Shown here: positions 11,259-21,461 of the stretch, one piece after another
Layout: each line of letters starts with the position of its first letter
Position numbering within the stretch: position 1 is the first letter of the stretch
NCBI GenBank assembly: GCA_002104935.1
Contig: MCGT01000001.1
Span: 1,009,001-1,073,000 of the forward strand
Reading direction: 5' to 3'
Length of the DNA: 64,000 nucleotides
DNA from: Hesseltinella vesiculosa
Taxonomy: Eukaryota; Mucoromycota; Mucoromycetes; Mucorales; Cunninghamellaceae
The notes under the pieces: generated by a model
Told to the model about the DNA's origin: nothing
Databases searched by the model: none
The model's input: only the letters and a program-made list of their open reading frames with translations
Program-made: the position numbers and the translations under genes

Positions 11259-12290
11259 TTATCCCGTGAGGATTTGGTCATAGGTTTGACTTATGGCCTG
11301 AATGCCCCAGGTGGCATTTTGCATGGTTTCTTGAGCAGCCTGAGTGACGTGCTTCTTCACAAGCTTTGTGTAGAGCCAGGTGAAGACCATCATGAGGGCG
11401 GTGGCAAGGCAAAAGATAATGTAGCCGACGTTCTGGAGATGTGACGTGTCGGTGCTGGTTTCGACGACAATGACCTTGACGACAAAAGTGGCAAGGAGGG
11501 TCAGGCCCCAGGTGGCGGTCATGACGCGCATGTCGTGGCGGAACCGGGCCATGGTGTTGTACAGGCGATCGAGTTTCTGGCGCTTGGTCTTGGGAGTTTT
11601 TAGACGGTCCTGATCAAACTGGTTCAGTTGGTCATCTTCTGGTTGCCTTGGCATGACCTGGGTGGCCACCTGGAAGACCAGCGGCCGCAGTTTGAACCTG
11701 TTGATGGGTATCAAGGACACCAAGCAAAATACACCTACCATCAATGGCACGATGGATTCGCAGATGGCACTTGTCTTTGCGTCAGGCTGCGCAATGGACT
11801 GCACAGTGATTAAAAAAGGTGGTCAGTCCCTATGCTTTATGCGTCTCTTGCCTACAATAATGCCAGAGATTAAAAAGCTGATACCAGCCACCAATCCTAG
11901 GACATCAAATGTTTTTTCTCGAAGCATGCGTCTAGAGAGAAAAAAAGGAGTGGATGAGTCTCAGCCAAAGGCGACAAGTGGAGTAGCCTACAAAAGGACA
12001 ATGGCTAGAGGAGGGCAGGCGGCAACGATCATAGCAACGACTTGACCTAGACGTGGGCGTAGCAGTTGATACAACAGGATGGGGAGGCCGATCGACCAGA
12101 GGACAGCTAGGAGAAAGTTGAAAAGAGGTCGCCCGCGTATGAAACTGAAGCTGAAGATATCTTGGACGGTGCCCAGGTCCATGGGCAGATCTTGGTTTTG
12201 CTCCGGAAGAGTGTAGTCATCCTCTGTGGGTGACCTTGTCAATTGAGCTCGTTCTTGATCGTCGTCCATCTTTTTGTTGAAGAATCCCAT
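11259..12290 (-). CDS. Six-TM membrane protein, unknown function
   Basis: Minus-strand exons: 11992-12290, 11856-11931 and 11259-11798, giving 304 residues. About six hydrophobic segments are visible: FNFLLAVLWSIGLPILLYQL, GQVVAMIVAACPPLAIVLL, VLGLVAGISFLISGII, SIVPLMVGVFCLVSLIPI, WGLTLLATFVVKVIVV and VGYIIFCLATALMMVFTWLY. A charged stretch of about 45 residues (residues about 165-210) separates segments four and five. The pattern recalls the VC0807/septation-A-like membrane family seen in fungi, but that is a guess. The gene shares a 342-bp divergent promoter with MTQ1. Confidence 0.75.
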
Positions 12291-12632
12291 TGGAACATGG
12301 CTTTCAAAAAGTAAAAAGAAAAAGAAAGCGGAAAAAATGCCAAGCTGATCTTTTGTCGCTTTTTGGCCAGGACGCGGCAGTCGGATCCCTTAAAAAAGGC
12401 AACCCGGTCAACATGGAATGGGATTATTTTTATTTTTATTTTTGACATGAGCAATGATCATGTGATACCTTGAGTCCAGCTGTCATGACCTTCTCTGTTC
12501 ATTGCAAGTGCCTCCAATGAACCCTCTTAGGCTGAGGCGGAACGCTCGCCGGTAAAATTGGATGTCCCGCTTTTCTCTCTCCTCTTTCTTCTTTCGGTTT
12601 GGTTTCTCCGCTTAGTATCTTTTGACGACATC
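12291..12632. promoter_or_regulatory. Divergent promoter, six-TM gene (-) and MTQ1 (+)
   Basis: 342 bp between the two start codons on opposite strands. AT-rich, including repeats of ATTTTT near 12422-12440. No specific factor site can be named. Confidence 0.5.
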
Positions 12633-13605
12633 ATGGTGCGACGGGTGGCTGGTCATTATGCCCAGCGATTGCAAAAGCTTTTACCGGCTTGTGAAGGCGA
12701 CATGCAGCTTGCCAAACGACAGCTTGCATGGCTCACGGAAAAAATCTTGGCGGATAGAGCAAACGCCGGGTCTTCGTCACTTTCCGATCTCGAATGGCGT
12801 CGCCTAGATGATTATATTGATCAGCGCACTACACACCATAAACCATTACAATATATCCTCGGTACCGTCCTCATTTGTTTATTGTCTCTGGGATCTTACC
12901 CCCTCTCTTTTTTTTGGAATCAATGTAGGCACGCAGCCGTTTTACGATCTGGATATACTGACTCGACCTCCGACTTTGATTCCTCGATGGGAAACAGAAG
13001 AATGGACTGCACGGCTGGTAGATGTCCTGGCGGTTCACTGGAAACAACACAAGACAAAGGCAAGACGACGGATACTGGATGTGTGCACGGGGTCGGGCTG
13101 CATTGGCCTGGGGCTGGCGGCTCACCTGGCGCCAGCATCGACCGAGATCTTGGGGGTGGACATTGCACCCGAGGCTGTTGATCTTGCGCGAGCCAATCTA
13201 GCCCGACTCCGAGCGCAGCTCAACAACAATGACGTCCAGTTTGAATGCCAAGACATCTATGATACCCGGTGGCTGGCACGTCATCTGCCAACGTTTGATC
13301 TGGTGGTTGCTAATCCACCCTATGTAACGCACGATGAATATGCAGCTCTGGACCCCGACGTCAAGCTTTGGGAAGACCGACGTGCCTTGGTGGCCGATCA
13401 GCAAGGGACACATCTCCATCGCCATTTGATCCGGTCTGTTGCTCAACATATCCCAAGCGCCTCCCCCAGTCCCCGGCTGGTGATGGAGATCGGAGGGGAA
13501 CATCAGGTGTCGCCGCTGTCTACCTGCCTGGAAACACATGGTTTTGAAAATATTCAAGTATGGAACGATCTAGCTGGCCGTGCTCGGGTCATCCTTGCAT
13601 CCTAG
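12633..13605 (+). CDS. MTQ1: Peptide chain release factor N5-glutamine methyltransferase (HemK/PrmC, mitochondrial MTQ1 type)
   Basis: SAM-dependent enzyme that methylates the glutamine of the GGQ motif in organellar release factor. Exons 12633-12861 and 12929-13605 give 301 residues. Motifs: helical N-domain ending HHKPLQYILGTQPFYDLDIL, the PTLIPRWETEEW segment, the SAM-binding ILDVCTGSGCIGLGLA, and the catalytic NPPY in VVANPPYVTHDEY. This first-type arrangement (N-domain plus methyltransferase) favours the mitochondrial enzyme over cytosolic MTQ2. An in-frame ATG at 12558 would add 25 residues, hydrophobic but hardly basic, so targeting is unclear. An AATAAA occurs about 15 bases after the stop. 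Confidence 0.9.
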
Positions 13606-14159
13606 CCCACCAAGCGACAATAAATTGCGAAACGATGCATTTACCCTCTCCCTTTATTTTTTTATTTTGTCAAACCGCCGAGGCTTTGTTATCGAACAGC
13701 ATGTCATTTTCCTGGGAAATGGCAGAGTGACACGAAGAAGAGGCGAAAGACAAAAAAAGGAGTAAAAGTGAGATCCCTTTAGGGAAGTCTCAGGTGGGTC
13801 TTTCCTCGGTGACTCGGGGACTTGAAGGTAGGCAGTCTCAGTCGGGTGGTGACAGTTTAGGGAAGGTATGAGTGAAGAAATGAAGACGAGCATGACCTCG
13901 TGTGATCTTCAAGCCTTTGTGCTTTTATTTATATGGAATTTCATTCAAGAAAAATGCCAATTTTTTTTTTTGACTCAATGCACCACGGGAAAATAAAAAG
14001 TCAGCAGCCAATCAAAAGAGTTTGCGAAGTGGCACCCAGCCAAATGCAGGTTTTTTTCTCACACATCTGCCGCATTATCCTTTTTCTTTTCTCGTCGATT
14101 TTTTTTTTCTTCTTTTTTCTTCTTTCTTCCACGCTTTTATTTGTTAAAGAGAAAAAAAA
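13606..14159. other. Intergenic, MTQ1 3' end to the 14160 small gene
   Basis: About 550 bp, with a strongly T-rich tract (about 14095-14140) immediately before the small gene that starts at 14160. No supported gene. Confidence 0.5.
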
Positions 14160-14546
14160 ATGAAGCATTTAACATTGAAACAAAGTCTTTATTGGTAAGG
14201 GCGGAGAAAAAAACGTGGAGCGGGAAGAGCAAGGAATGTGTTGAATTGAGACACTTTTTTTAGGGGGGTGCCATTGACGATATTAGCCGGGTATTCAGTG
14301 ACCAGAGCGAGAGCTCATCCTAAAACACATTTGCCGTTTATTACCACCAGTGACGTTGGGAAAGATAAAGATCGATTGGCTTTACTTCGAGCTGAATTCC
14401 AACAGCGTAACAACGGTTTGGGCCTAGGTGATGACGTTAGGTAAAAAAAGAAAAAGAAAAAGGAACACCTTTTTCTATTTTCTACTTCTCACGCTCATCC
14501 CCACCCATTTTTTTTTCTCACTAGACGAAGTGGTGGTGGTGTATGA
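14160..14546 (+). CDS. Small membrane-anchored protein, three short exons
   Basis: Exons 14160-14194, 14264-14440 and 14525-14546, joined by GT-AG introns, give 77 residues in one consistent phase. The product starts MKHLTLKQSLYWGVPLTILA, a single hydrophobic helix flanked by basic residues (AGYSVTRARAHPK). It continues with KTHLPFITTSDVGKDKDR and a charged helix LALLRAEFQQRNNGLGLGDD, and ends VRRSGGGV. This looks like a small single-pass inner-membrane or ER protein such as respiratory-chain assembly factors, but I recognise no family. No single long open frame reveals it; the evidence is the splice sites, the phase and the protein-like sequence. Confidence 0.6.
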
Positions 14547-14946
14547 GCATCTTTTAAACCATGCATGATTTTCTATTTATTTATTTATATTTTCTTACTG
14601 CAATCTCCTTGTATCCATCATCGTATTCCCCCTCTATTCAAAACAATAAAAAAGATGACCTAGTATTGTTGGGGTCCATTGGGCGACACATTGGGCGACA
14701 AGAGTTTAGCAGAAAAAAATGGGGTAAAAAAAAAAAAAAAAACACTTCCCATGATCAAACTAGATGAGGGAGGTTATGATGTTAAACAGTGGGGTTCTGG
14801 AATTTTTTTTTTTCTTGGAATGCTTGTTTTTTGATGAAGCTGTCTCGCTTTGAACCAAGAATTCCTGTTCAGCACGTAAAAAAAGAAGTGACGGGCCACT
14901 GCCAGGCCATTCATTTTTCATTCTTCTTTTCTTTTCTCGTCTTTGA
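14547..14946. other. Intergenic before the 14947 gene
   Basis: 400 bp, AT-rich, with A and T homopolymers (14725-14742, 14803-14812). No supported gene. Confidence 0.5.
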
Positions 14947-16095
14947 ATGCTTGGTGATCAAGGGATTGTTGACAAAGGAAAAGAAACCGTGGGACCAACA
15001 TGGATGCAACTGGTTGACAGCTTCTTAGAAGCCCAATGGCAAGACGCTCAATGGCTCATGAATTGCGTTCAATCCTGGCATGTGACCATGGACGCGCACT
15101 CAGTAGAAGACATCCATCAACTCAGCATGAACATGATGCAACGGGTGATCCAAATGAGGCAAGATCTGGCGTTGCATAGCCAATCACTTGGCTGGAAACC
15201 ATCTGCGTCGATGCTACTGGACTACTTTGACAACCACACGACGGCTAGCGATCTGGAAACCCACTTTACCTCGGCCTCCGAAGGCAACTCCTTGGACGAC
15301 CGATCTATCCCTTCCTATCCACCCTCTCTTGCTGACACCCAGCAGCCCGACGCCTCCTTTTATTATCAACCACCTGTCGTCCAAAGCCCAGTGTTGGAAG
15401 CCTGTGACAAGAAAAAGCAGAAACGCCGCCAGCCGCCGCCAAGGACGCGCCATCGCTTGGCCATGTCGCCCTCTGCGCCCAACCTGTCCAGTCTCTTAAA
15501 CGACCCGCCTTCCCTCAACTGTTCGTCTGCTTTCCTGCCAGCGTGCACCTACAACTATTACCCACGTAAGGATTTCGCCGCGTCGCAATGCCGCCAGTGC
15601 TTTTTCTGTAAATCCACCATGCGCCGCCAACGCAGTCTCTCGCTGGATCCCTGGCAACACCCTTTTGACAGCACCTCCTCTTGCTCTTCGTCAGCCTTGT
15701 CCGTAGCCTCGTCTACCTATTCAGCCACCGAGGCCTCCTCCATGACAGCCTTGCCCGCCTCCATCGTGCCCTTCCCTCTAGTCCCCGCAGTCGATGAGGA
15801 GGACGACACCTTACTGGAAAGCCCACACATTTGCCAGCTTCTGGACCAATTCCCGGAACCTCCCTGTAGCCTTCTTCAGCCATCCACCCCCCCTCTCCCT
15901 CCCCGACCGCCCATCATCAGCTCTTCCCATCGCCTCTTTGCCAAGCCTGGCTGGTCTTCTTACCTGCCCAAAAAGAAGAAGCCTACCCTCAAGCCTCTGA
16001 GGTCCTTTATGACCCGCAAGTTTACCTTTCCTCATTTCTTCCCACAGAAAAAGGTCCACCCTATGAATCCTCAGAACGCCTCCACTCCTTTTTGA
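14947..16095 (+). CDS. Hypothetical protein, mostly disordered, single exon
   Basis: One open frame of 382 residues. Residues about 15-90 look helical and folded (WMQLVDSFLEAQWQDAQWLM and the following Met/Gln-rich helices). The rest is Ser/Pro-rich and disordered, with basic patches (KKKQKRRQPPPRTRHR), a CRQCFFCKSTMRRQ motif near residues 217-230 that could be a half zinc knuckle, and a basic C-terminus (KKKKPTLKPLRSFMTRKFTF). The GC-rich, even codon use argues for a real gene. No family recognised; a regulatory or scaffold role would be conjecture. Confidence 0.65.
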   Translation: MLGDQGIVDKGKETVGPTWMQLVDSFLEAQWQDAQWLMNCVQSWHVTMDAHSVEDIHQLSMNMMQRVIQMRQDLALHSQSLGWKPSASMLLDYFDNHTTASDLETHFTSASEGNSLDDRSIPSYPPSLADTQQPDASFYYQPPVVQSPVLEACDKKKQKRRQPPPRTRHRLAMSPSAPNLSSLLNDPPSLNCSSAFLPACTYNYYPRKDFAASQCRQCFFCKSTMRRQRSLSLDPWQHPFDSTSSCSSSALSVASSTYSATEASSMTALPASIVPFPLVPAVDEEDDTLLESPHICQLLDQFPEPPCSLLQPSTPPLPPRPPIISSSHRLFAKPGWSSYLPKKKKPTLKPLRSFMTRKFTFPHFFPQKKVHPMNPQNASTPF

Positions 16096-16180
16096 ATCCT
16101 GGGAAATAAAAAAAATCGCGCCAACCAATTTTTTTTTTTCAGTCTTTTTAGTCTGTTTTTTTTTTATAATTATTATTAGC

Positions 16181-19100
16181 ATGCGATCCTTGTTCTATGG
16201 TTACCTTCGTGGCTTACCACATCGCTACAGACATCCTCGCCCCATCCTCTCAACGATTCGCATCGGAAGCCCATTACGATCGGCTGGCCCAGCCTTTGCG
16301 CCTGCCATGGCTTTGTACAGCACCGCCAATGCCACCGCTCCCGCTAATCGCCTTGCCCAAGAAAAGAGCCCTTATCTATTGGTATAAAACAAAAGGGAAA
16401 ACCCATGTCGCTTTTTCTAATGCTATTCTTTGCTTCATCGCTGATACTCTCTACCTGTAGCAACATGGTAAAAAAGAATAAAAAGAAAAAGAGGCTTGCG
16501 GCATAAACTTTCATGTTCATTCACGCCCTCTCTGTAGCGCAAAACCCAGTGGATTGGTATCCGTGGGGGCAAGAAGCTTTTGATAAGGCCAAGGAGGAAA
16601 ACAAGCCTATCTTTTTAAGTGTCGGCTACTCTACTTGCCAGTAAGCACCACCTTCTTTGCACACATTAGCAACATGTTTTATAATTTCGATCTGAAACAT
16701 AGCTGGTGTCACGTGATGGAGCATGAATCTTTTGAAGACGCTGATGTTGCCTCGGTCATGAACAAACACTTTGTCAATATCAAAGGTACATCTACGCTGA
16801 AAAATAAAAGATACTAATCCGCTTTTTTTTTTTTTGCCGACGCGTAGTGGATCGCGAGGAACACCCGGGGGTGGACAAGCTATACATGACGTACGTGCAA
16901 CTGACCAGCGGCCGTGGCGGGTGGCCAATGAATGTCTTCTTGACACCCGATCTGGAACCATTCTTTGGTGGCACCTACTTTGCTCCTGATGGCGCGCAGC
17001 AAGGCCGGCCTGGGTTCAAGACTGTGCTGCAGCGAGTGGCTATGATCTGGAACACCGACAATCAGAAACTGTTGGAAAGCGGCCGCGACACCATCAAACA
17101 ATTACAGTCCTTTGTGCAGACGCGCCTGACCGACAATGTCGACCAACACGACCGCATGGAAGCCCAAGCCCTTGCCACTAAAGCGTACGACCACTACCTC
17201 GCCAACTTTGATAAAAACAGCGGCGGGTTCTCCAAGGCACCCAAGTTCCCTCAGCCAGCACTGCTCCAGTTCTTGCTGGAATACTTTGCCTACCACGATC
17301 ATGATGCCCAGCGGCGGCAGCACGCCTTGTCCATGGTCTCCGATACATTAAAGGTAAACCCTGCCAACATGCGATCGCGCTGACCTTTCTTCTTTTTGTA
17401 GAGCATTGCCCGGGGAGGGATTCACGGTAAGAAGGTTGTGTGCGGCGAGGCAAGGGTATGGAGCAATGGAAATGCTAACACGCACTTTTTCTCAATAGAT
17501 CATGTTGGCGGTGGGTTCCATCGATACTCTACAGATGAAAATTGGCACGTACCCCATTTCGAGAAGATGCTGTACGACCAAGGCCAGCTTTTGTCGACGT
17601 ATGCCACAGCTTATCAGATCACAAAAGACAACCTGTTTGCAGACACAGTCAGGGACATTGTGCGCTATGTTAAAAAGGATTTGCATCATCCTCAGGGTGG
17701 GTTTTATGCGGCCCAAGATGCCGACTCGTTGCCCACTACCGCCGCTACCAAGAAACTCGGTAAAGTTTTCTCGCCACCCCTCTCGGTCTACGCCACGGCC
17801 CGCCGACTCACTCACATTCGTTCTTAGAGGGAGCCTTTTGTGTCTGGACCAAGGACGAACTGGTCCGCTTGTTGAGCCCCGAGCAACTGCAAATCGTGTG
17901 CCATCATTACGGCGTCAAAGACCATGGCAACGTTGCGCCCGAGCAAGACCCACACAATGAACTTACCCACCAGGTACACAATGTCCATGACCAACTCTCT
18001 TCTTCTTTGAACGCATTACCCATTCGACCTTATTTTTAGAATGTCCTGCACCAGTGCCATTCACTGCACGAAACAGCCTCTGCCTGTAGTGTCTCGGAAG
18101 AAGCAGCCCAGGCATTGCTGGAAGACGCCAAAGCCCAACTACAAGACATCCGTGACCACCAACGGCCCTCGCCTCATCGGGATGAAAAGATATTAACGAG
18201 CTGGAACGGTAAGGAGCAAGACGGGAGGATCAACAGCTCATGTGCACGTTGGCTTTTTTTTTTTTTAGGTTTGATGATTTCAGGCTTGGTCAGATCATCT
18301 TTGGTGGTAGGCGATGAAGCCCTGGACCTTGCGACTGAAACTGCCGATTTCTTCCACCGCACACTGTACGATCCAAGCACCAGAACACTGGGTCGTAGCT
18401 ATTGCCAATCGCCGTCCACCATCCGGGGCTGCTTAGAAGACTACAGGCAAGTAGGGCTAGCCCTCTTGCATTCGAAGATAGCCAACCTGCCTTTTTTCTC
18501 TCTCGCTTAGTTATTTGATCCAGGGTTTATTGGACCTGTACGAGGCCAAGGGCGATGACAAGTGGATCCAATGGGCATTTGACCTTCAGGAAACCCAAAA
18601 TGATCTCTTTTATGATAGCCAAGGAGGTGGCTTCTTCTCAACCGAAAGCACAGACAAGAGCATCCTGGTGCGCCTCAAGGATGGTAAAATAAAGATTTCC
18701 GGAGAGGGGGAGGGAGAGGGAAATGGTCAGCTATCTCATTTTTCATGTTTTAGAACAAGATGGTGCCGAGCCATCGCCCAACGCCGTAGCTCTGAAGAAC
18801 TTGATCCGGCTGGGCACTGTCCTTGAACACCAGGAGTATGTGGCCAAAGCCCAAGACACACTGGGCTGCTTTATCAAGGGTATGGAAGCTTTCCCTTATG
18901 CCATGCCGTCGCTCGTCTCCTGCTATCTGTTGATGCATCATGGCACCAAACAGGTAATGACACAGAAGGTGCATACCAATAGCTCATCGTCTGCTGTCTA
19001 CAATTTATGCTTTAGATTGTCCTTGCCGGTCGAGACACGAAGCCATTCAAGAATCTGATCCAGCAGGTGTATATGCCCAACAAGCTGGTGATTGATGGGC

Positions 19101-19258
19101 AACACGCCTCAGGCCTTGTCTACGAAACTAATAAGACAGTAGCCCGCATCACCCAAGAACAACACCAAAGCCCCGGCTCAGCTTCTATCTGTGAACATTT
19201 CACCTGCAGTCTCCCAATTTCTGATCTTTCCCAATTCCAAAAGCAAATCCAGCAATAA
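16181..19258 (+). CDS. SPATA20/YyaL-type thioredoxin-domain protein (DUF255)
   Basis: Thirteen exons: 16181-16381, 16461-16467, 16538-16640, 16703-16785, 16848-17353, 17402-17426, 17499-17759, 17828-17973, 18040-18208, 18269-18446, 18511-18683, 18754-18953 and 19016-19258. Together they give 764 residues, close to human SPATA20. The N-terminus is Arg-rich, like a mitochondrial presequence. The thioredoxin-like domain follows ([63 protein letters not shown]). Then comes an (alpha/alpha)6 glycosidase-like region ([45 protein letters not shown]). Biochemical role in fungi is not established. Exon 2 is only 7 nt (it completes LLQHAQNP), and the intron after exon 10 starts with GC (18447). Confidence 0.9.
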
Positions 19259-19259
19259 A
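19254..19259 (+). terminator. AATAAA overlapping the stop codon of the DUF255 gene
   Basis: The last codons read CAA TAA followed by AA, so the polyadenylation hexamer AATAAA contains the stop codon (19256-19258). Confidence 0.5.
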
Positions 19260-19575
19260 AAACATTCCCCAGCCAAGAACTTGGCTGTGAAAATCCCAAG
19301 CCAATAGCCAACACTTCGCCTTATCGGTTGAAGCTTTGTATGCATCCCTATCTCTCGATTAAGCCAACAGAAAGGATCAACGTAGGGAACTGTATGCTGT
19401 ATGTTTGGTTGCGCAGCAAGCGAGAGCTTTTTGGATCACAGCAAGGTGACTGTTTGTCGCAGGCAAAGCAGGCGGACTTGGCCACCCGCCTGAGTATTTT
19501 TTTTTTTTTCTCTGGCTCTCCTTCAGTTTTCCAACTTTCCATCTTTTTTTTTTTTTCTTCCTTTGATCCACCCAG
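19259..19575. other. Intergenic, DUF255 gene 3' end and eIF3m promoter
   Basis: 317 bp. It contains an 18-base near-palindrome (19270-19287) right after the upstream stop, and T runs at 19497-19510 and 19543-19556. No gene. Confidence 0.5.
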
Positions 19576-21006
19576 ATGGCTAGTATCGTTTCCGTCCAAA
19601 GCCCCTTGGAGTCTCAGGTAACATTGAAATCATGAACTGTCCCCAGGAAGCGCTGACCTCTCCGTCATCAGATTGACGACTTGGCTTTTTACATTTCTCG
19701 CCTACGAGGTGAAAGCGAAGACGATGCCGCCTACGTGAAAGAAATCCAAACTCTTGTTGATGCCGATAAGAACAAGGTGTTTGCCAAACTCGCTAGCGAC
19801 ACCGGTATCTTGTTGACAAAGAATGATCGAGGTACGGCCACGCCACTCGACTCGCTTCGTCGAGACACTCATTTTTTTATTTTTATTTTTATATTTTTGT
19901 AGAATTGGAACATGGCTTCAACTTGGCGATCGTGCTTGTGTTGAGTGCTCCTGAATCAGAATTGCCCGGTTCTGTCAAGGCCTTGGTGGATGCTTTGACC
20001 AAGACCGAAAGCACCAAGATCAGCTTGAAACAAAAGATGTATGCCTTGGACGAAAAAAACAGGCACCCAAACTGACTTTTTTTCTTCTTCTTCTAAGCTT
20101 GTTGAACTTGTACAATGCTCTGCCTTCATCATCACCTCTTCGATATGATGTGTTCCTCGGTTTGTTGGAAGTGACCAGCCAAGCCGATGAGCTTGATTCT
20201 CTCTTACCACAATTGGCCAACATCGACACCTGGACAAAACAATGGGGTATTGACGTTGCTACCGAACGACAATTATATCAAAACTTAGCCGACAAATTGA
20301 CCCAAGCTGGTGATAAGTATGTTTTTTCTTTCTTCAAAAAGAAGTTGCCGACCTGATCCTGACCTTGTTTTCCCATAGAAAATCAGCACTTGACTTTTTA
20401 TTGAAAAAATTGGCCACTTTCAAGGACGTCGATGCCGAATCGGAAGCCAATGCCAAGGAGGTGCTTGTGCGTGCGATCTCGTTAGAAAACTACTTTGCTT
20501 TTGAAGAATTGCTGGAATACAAGGCAGTGCAAGGCATCCAAGGCAGCAAGGAATATGCTCTGTTGGATCTGTTCCTGAATGGAGACTTGGCCAAGTTTGA
20601 GGCCTTTGCATTGGACGGTCTGGTCGACAAGGAAGTTGGCCTACGCAAGATTCGCCTGTTGTCCCTGGCCTCGCTCGGCTCGGAAAACCTTGCCCGCGAA
20701 CTGACCTACTCACAAATCTCCCAAGCCTTGATGATCCCTGAAGACGAAGTCGAAATGTGGGTCATTGATGTCATCCGTGCCGGCCTTGTCGAAGCCAAGC
20801 TTGATCAACTCAACAAAACCGTCATTGTCCACCGCAGCATCTACCGCGTTTTTGGCAAGGAACAATGGCAACAACTCTCGTCTCGTCTGAATGCCTGGAA
20901 AGACAGCCTGAAAGACATCTTGCAAGTCATTGGTAACGCTAAGATGATCAGCGCGACTCATGGTGCCACCGCCGGCTTGGATGATGCCGCCGTCAAGTCC
21001 AACTAG
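19576..21006 (+). CDS. EIF3M: Eukaryotic translation initiation factor 3 subunit M
   Basis: PCI-domain subunit of eIF3, part of the scaffold that loads mRNA and initiator tRNA on the 40S subunit. Exons 19576-19617, 19672-19831, 19903-20038, 20098-20316 and 20379-21006 give 394 residues, as expected. Recognised by the N-terminal helical repeats (LEHGFNLAIVLVLSAPESEL, LLNLYNALPSSSPLRYDVFL) and the PCI/winged-helix end (LLDLFLNGDLAKFEAFA, KIRLLSLASLGSENLARELT, SQALMIPEDEVEMWVIDVI, GLVEAKLDQLNKTVIVHRSI). COP9 subunit 7 is related, but the overall pattern and length fit eIF3m better. Confidence 0.9.
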
Positions 21007-21461
21007 AAGAAAAAAAAAAGGTCCTCCTTTTCATTTGTTTGTCCTCGGTTTTTTTTTTCTTGTATATCTCCCATTTTTTTTTTCTAATCGCTTCATTCTC
21101 CCCTCCACTTTTTTTTTTTTTGTAAGCATCCCAATTTAAAAAACTAAACCAAAATGCGCGTTGAAAAAAAAAAAAAAAGAATGGGAAGGACACGGTCGTT
21201 CCAGTTTATTACTTTATTCATGGTATTGAGGAGAAAGAAAAAGGTACAAAAAGTTGGATTTCAACTTTGGGGGGATATGTAGAAAAAAAAAAAAGGAACA
21301 AATGATTGACTAGGCATGAAATGAATGACGATGAAAAAAAAAAAAAAAGAATGCGGGAGTGAATAAACGGACACGGAACAAGGGAATGACAGGAAGCACA
21401 AGGAAAGTAAGATGAAGAGACAAATAATAAAAGGAGGGGAAGGAGGGTTTGTACGACGCTT

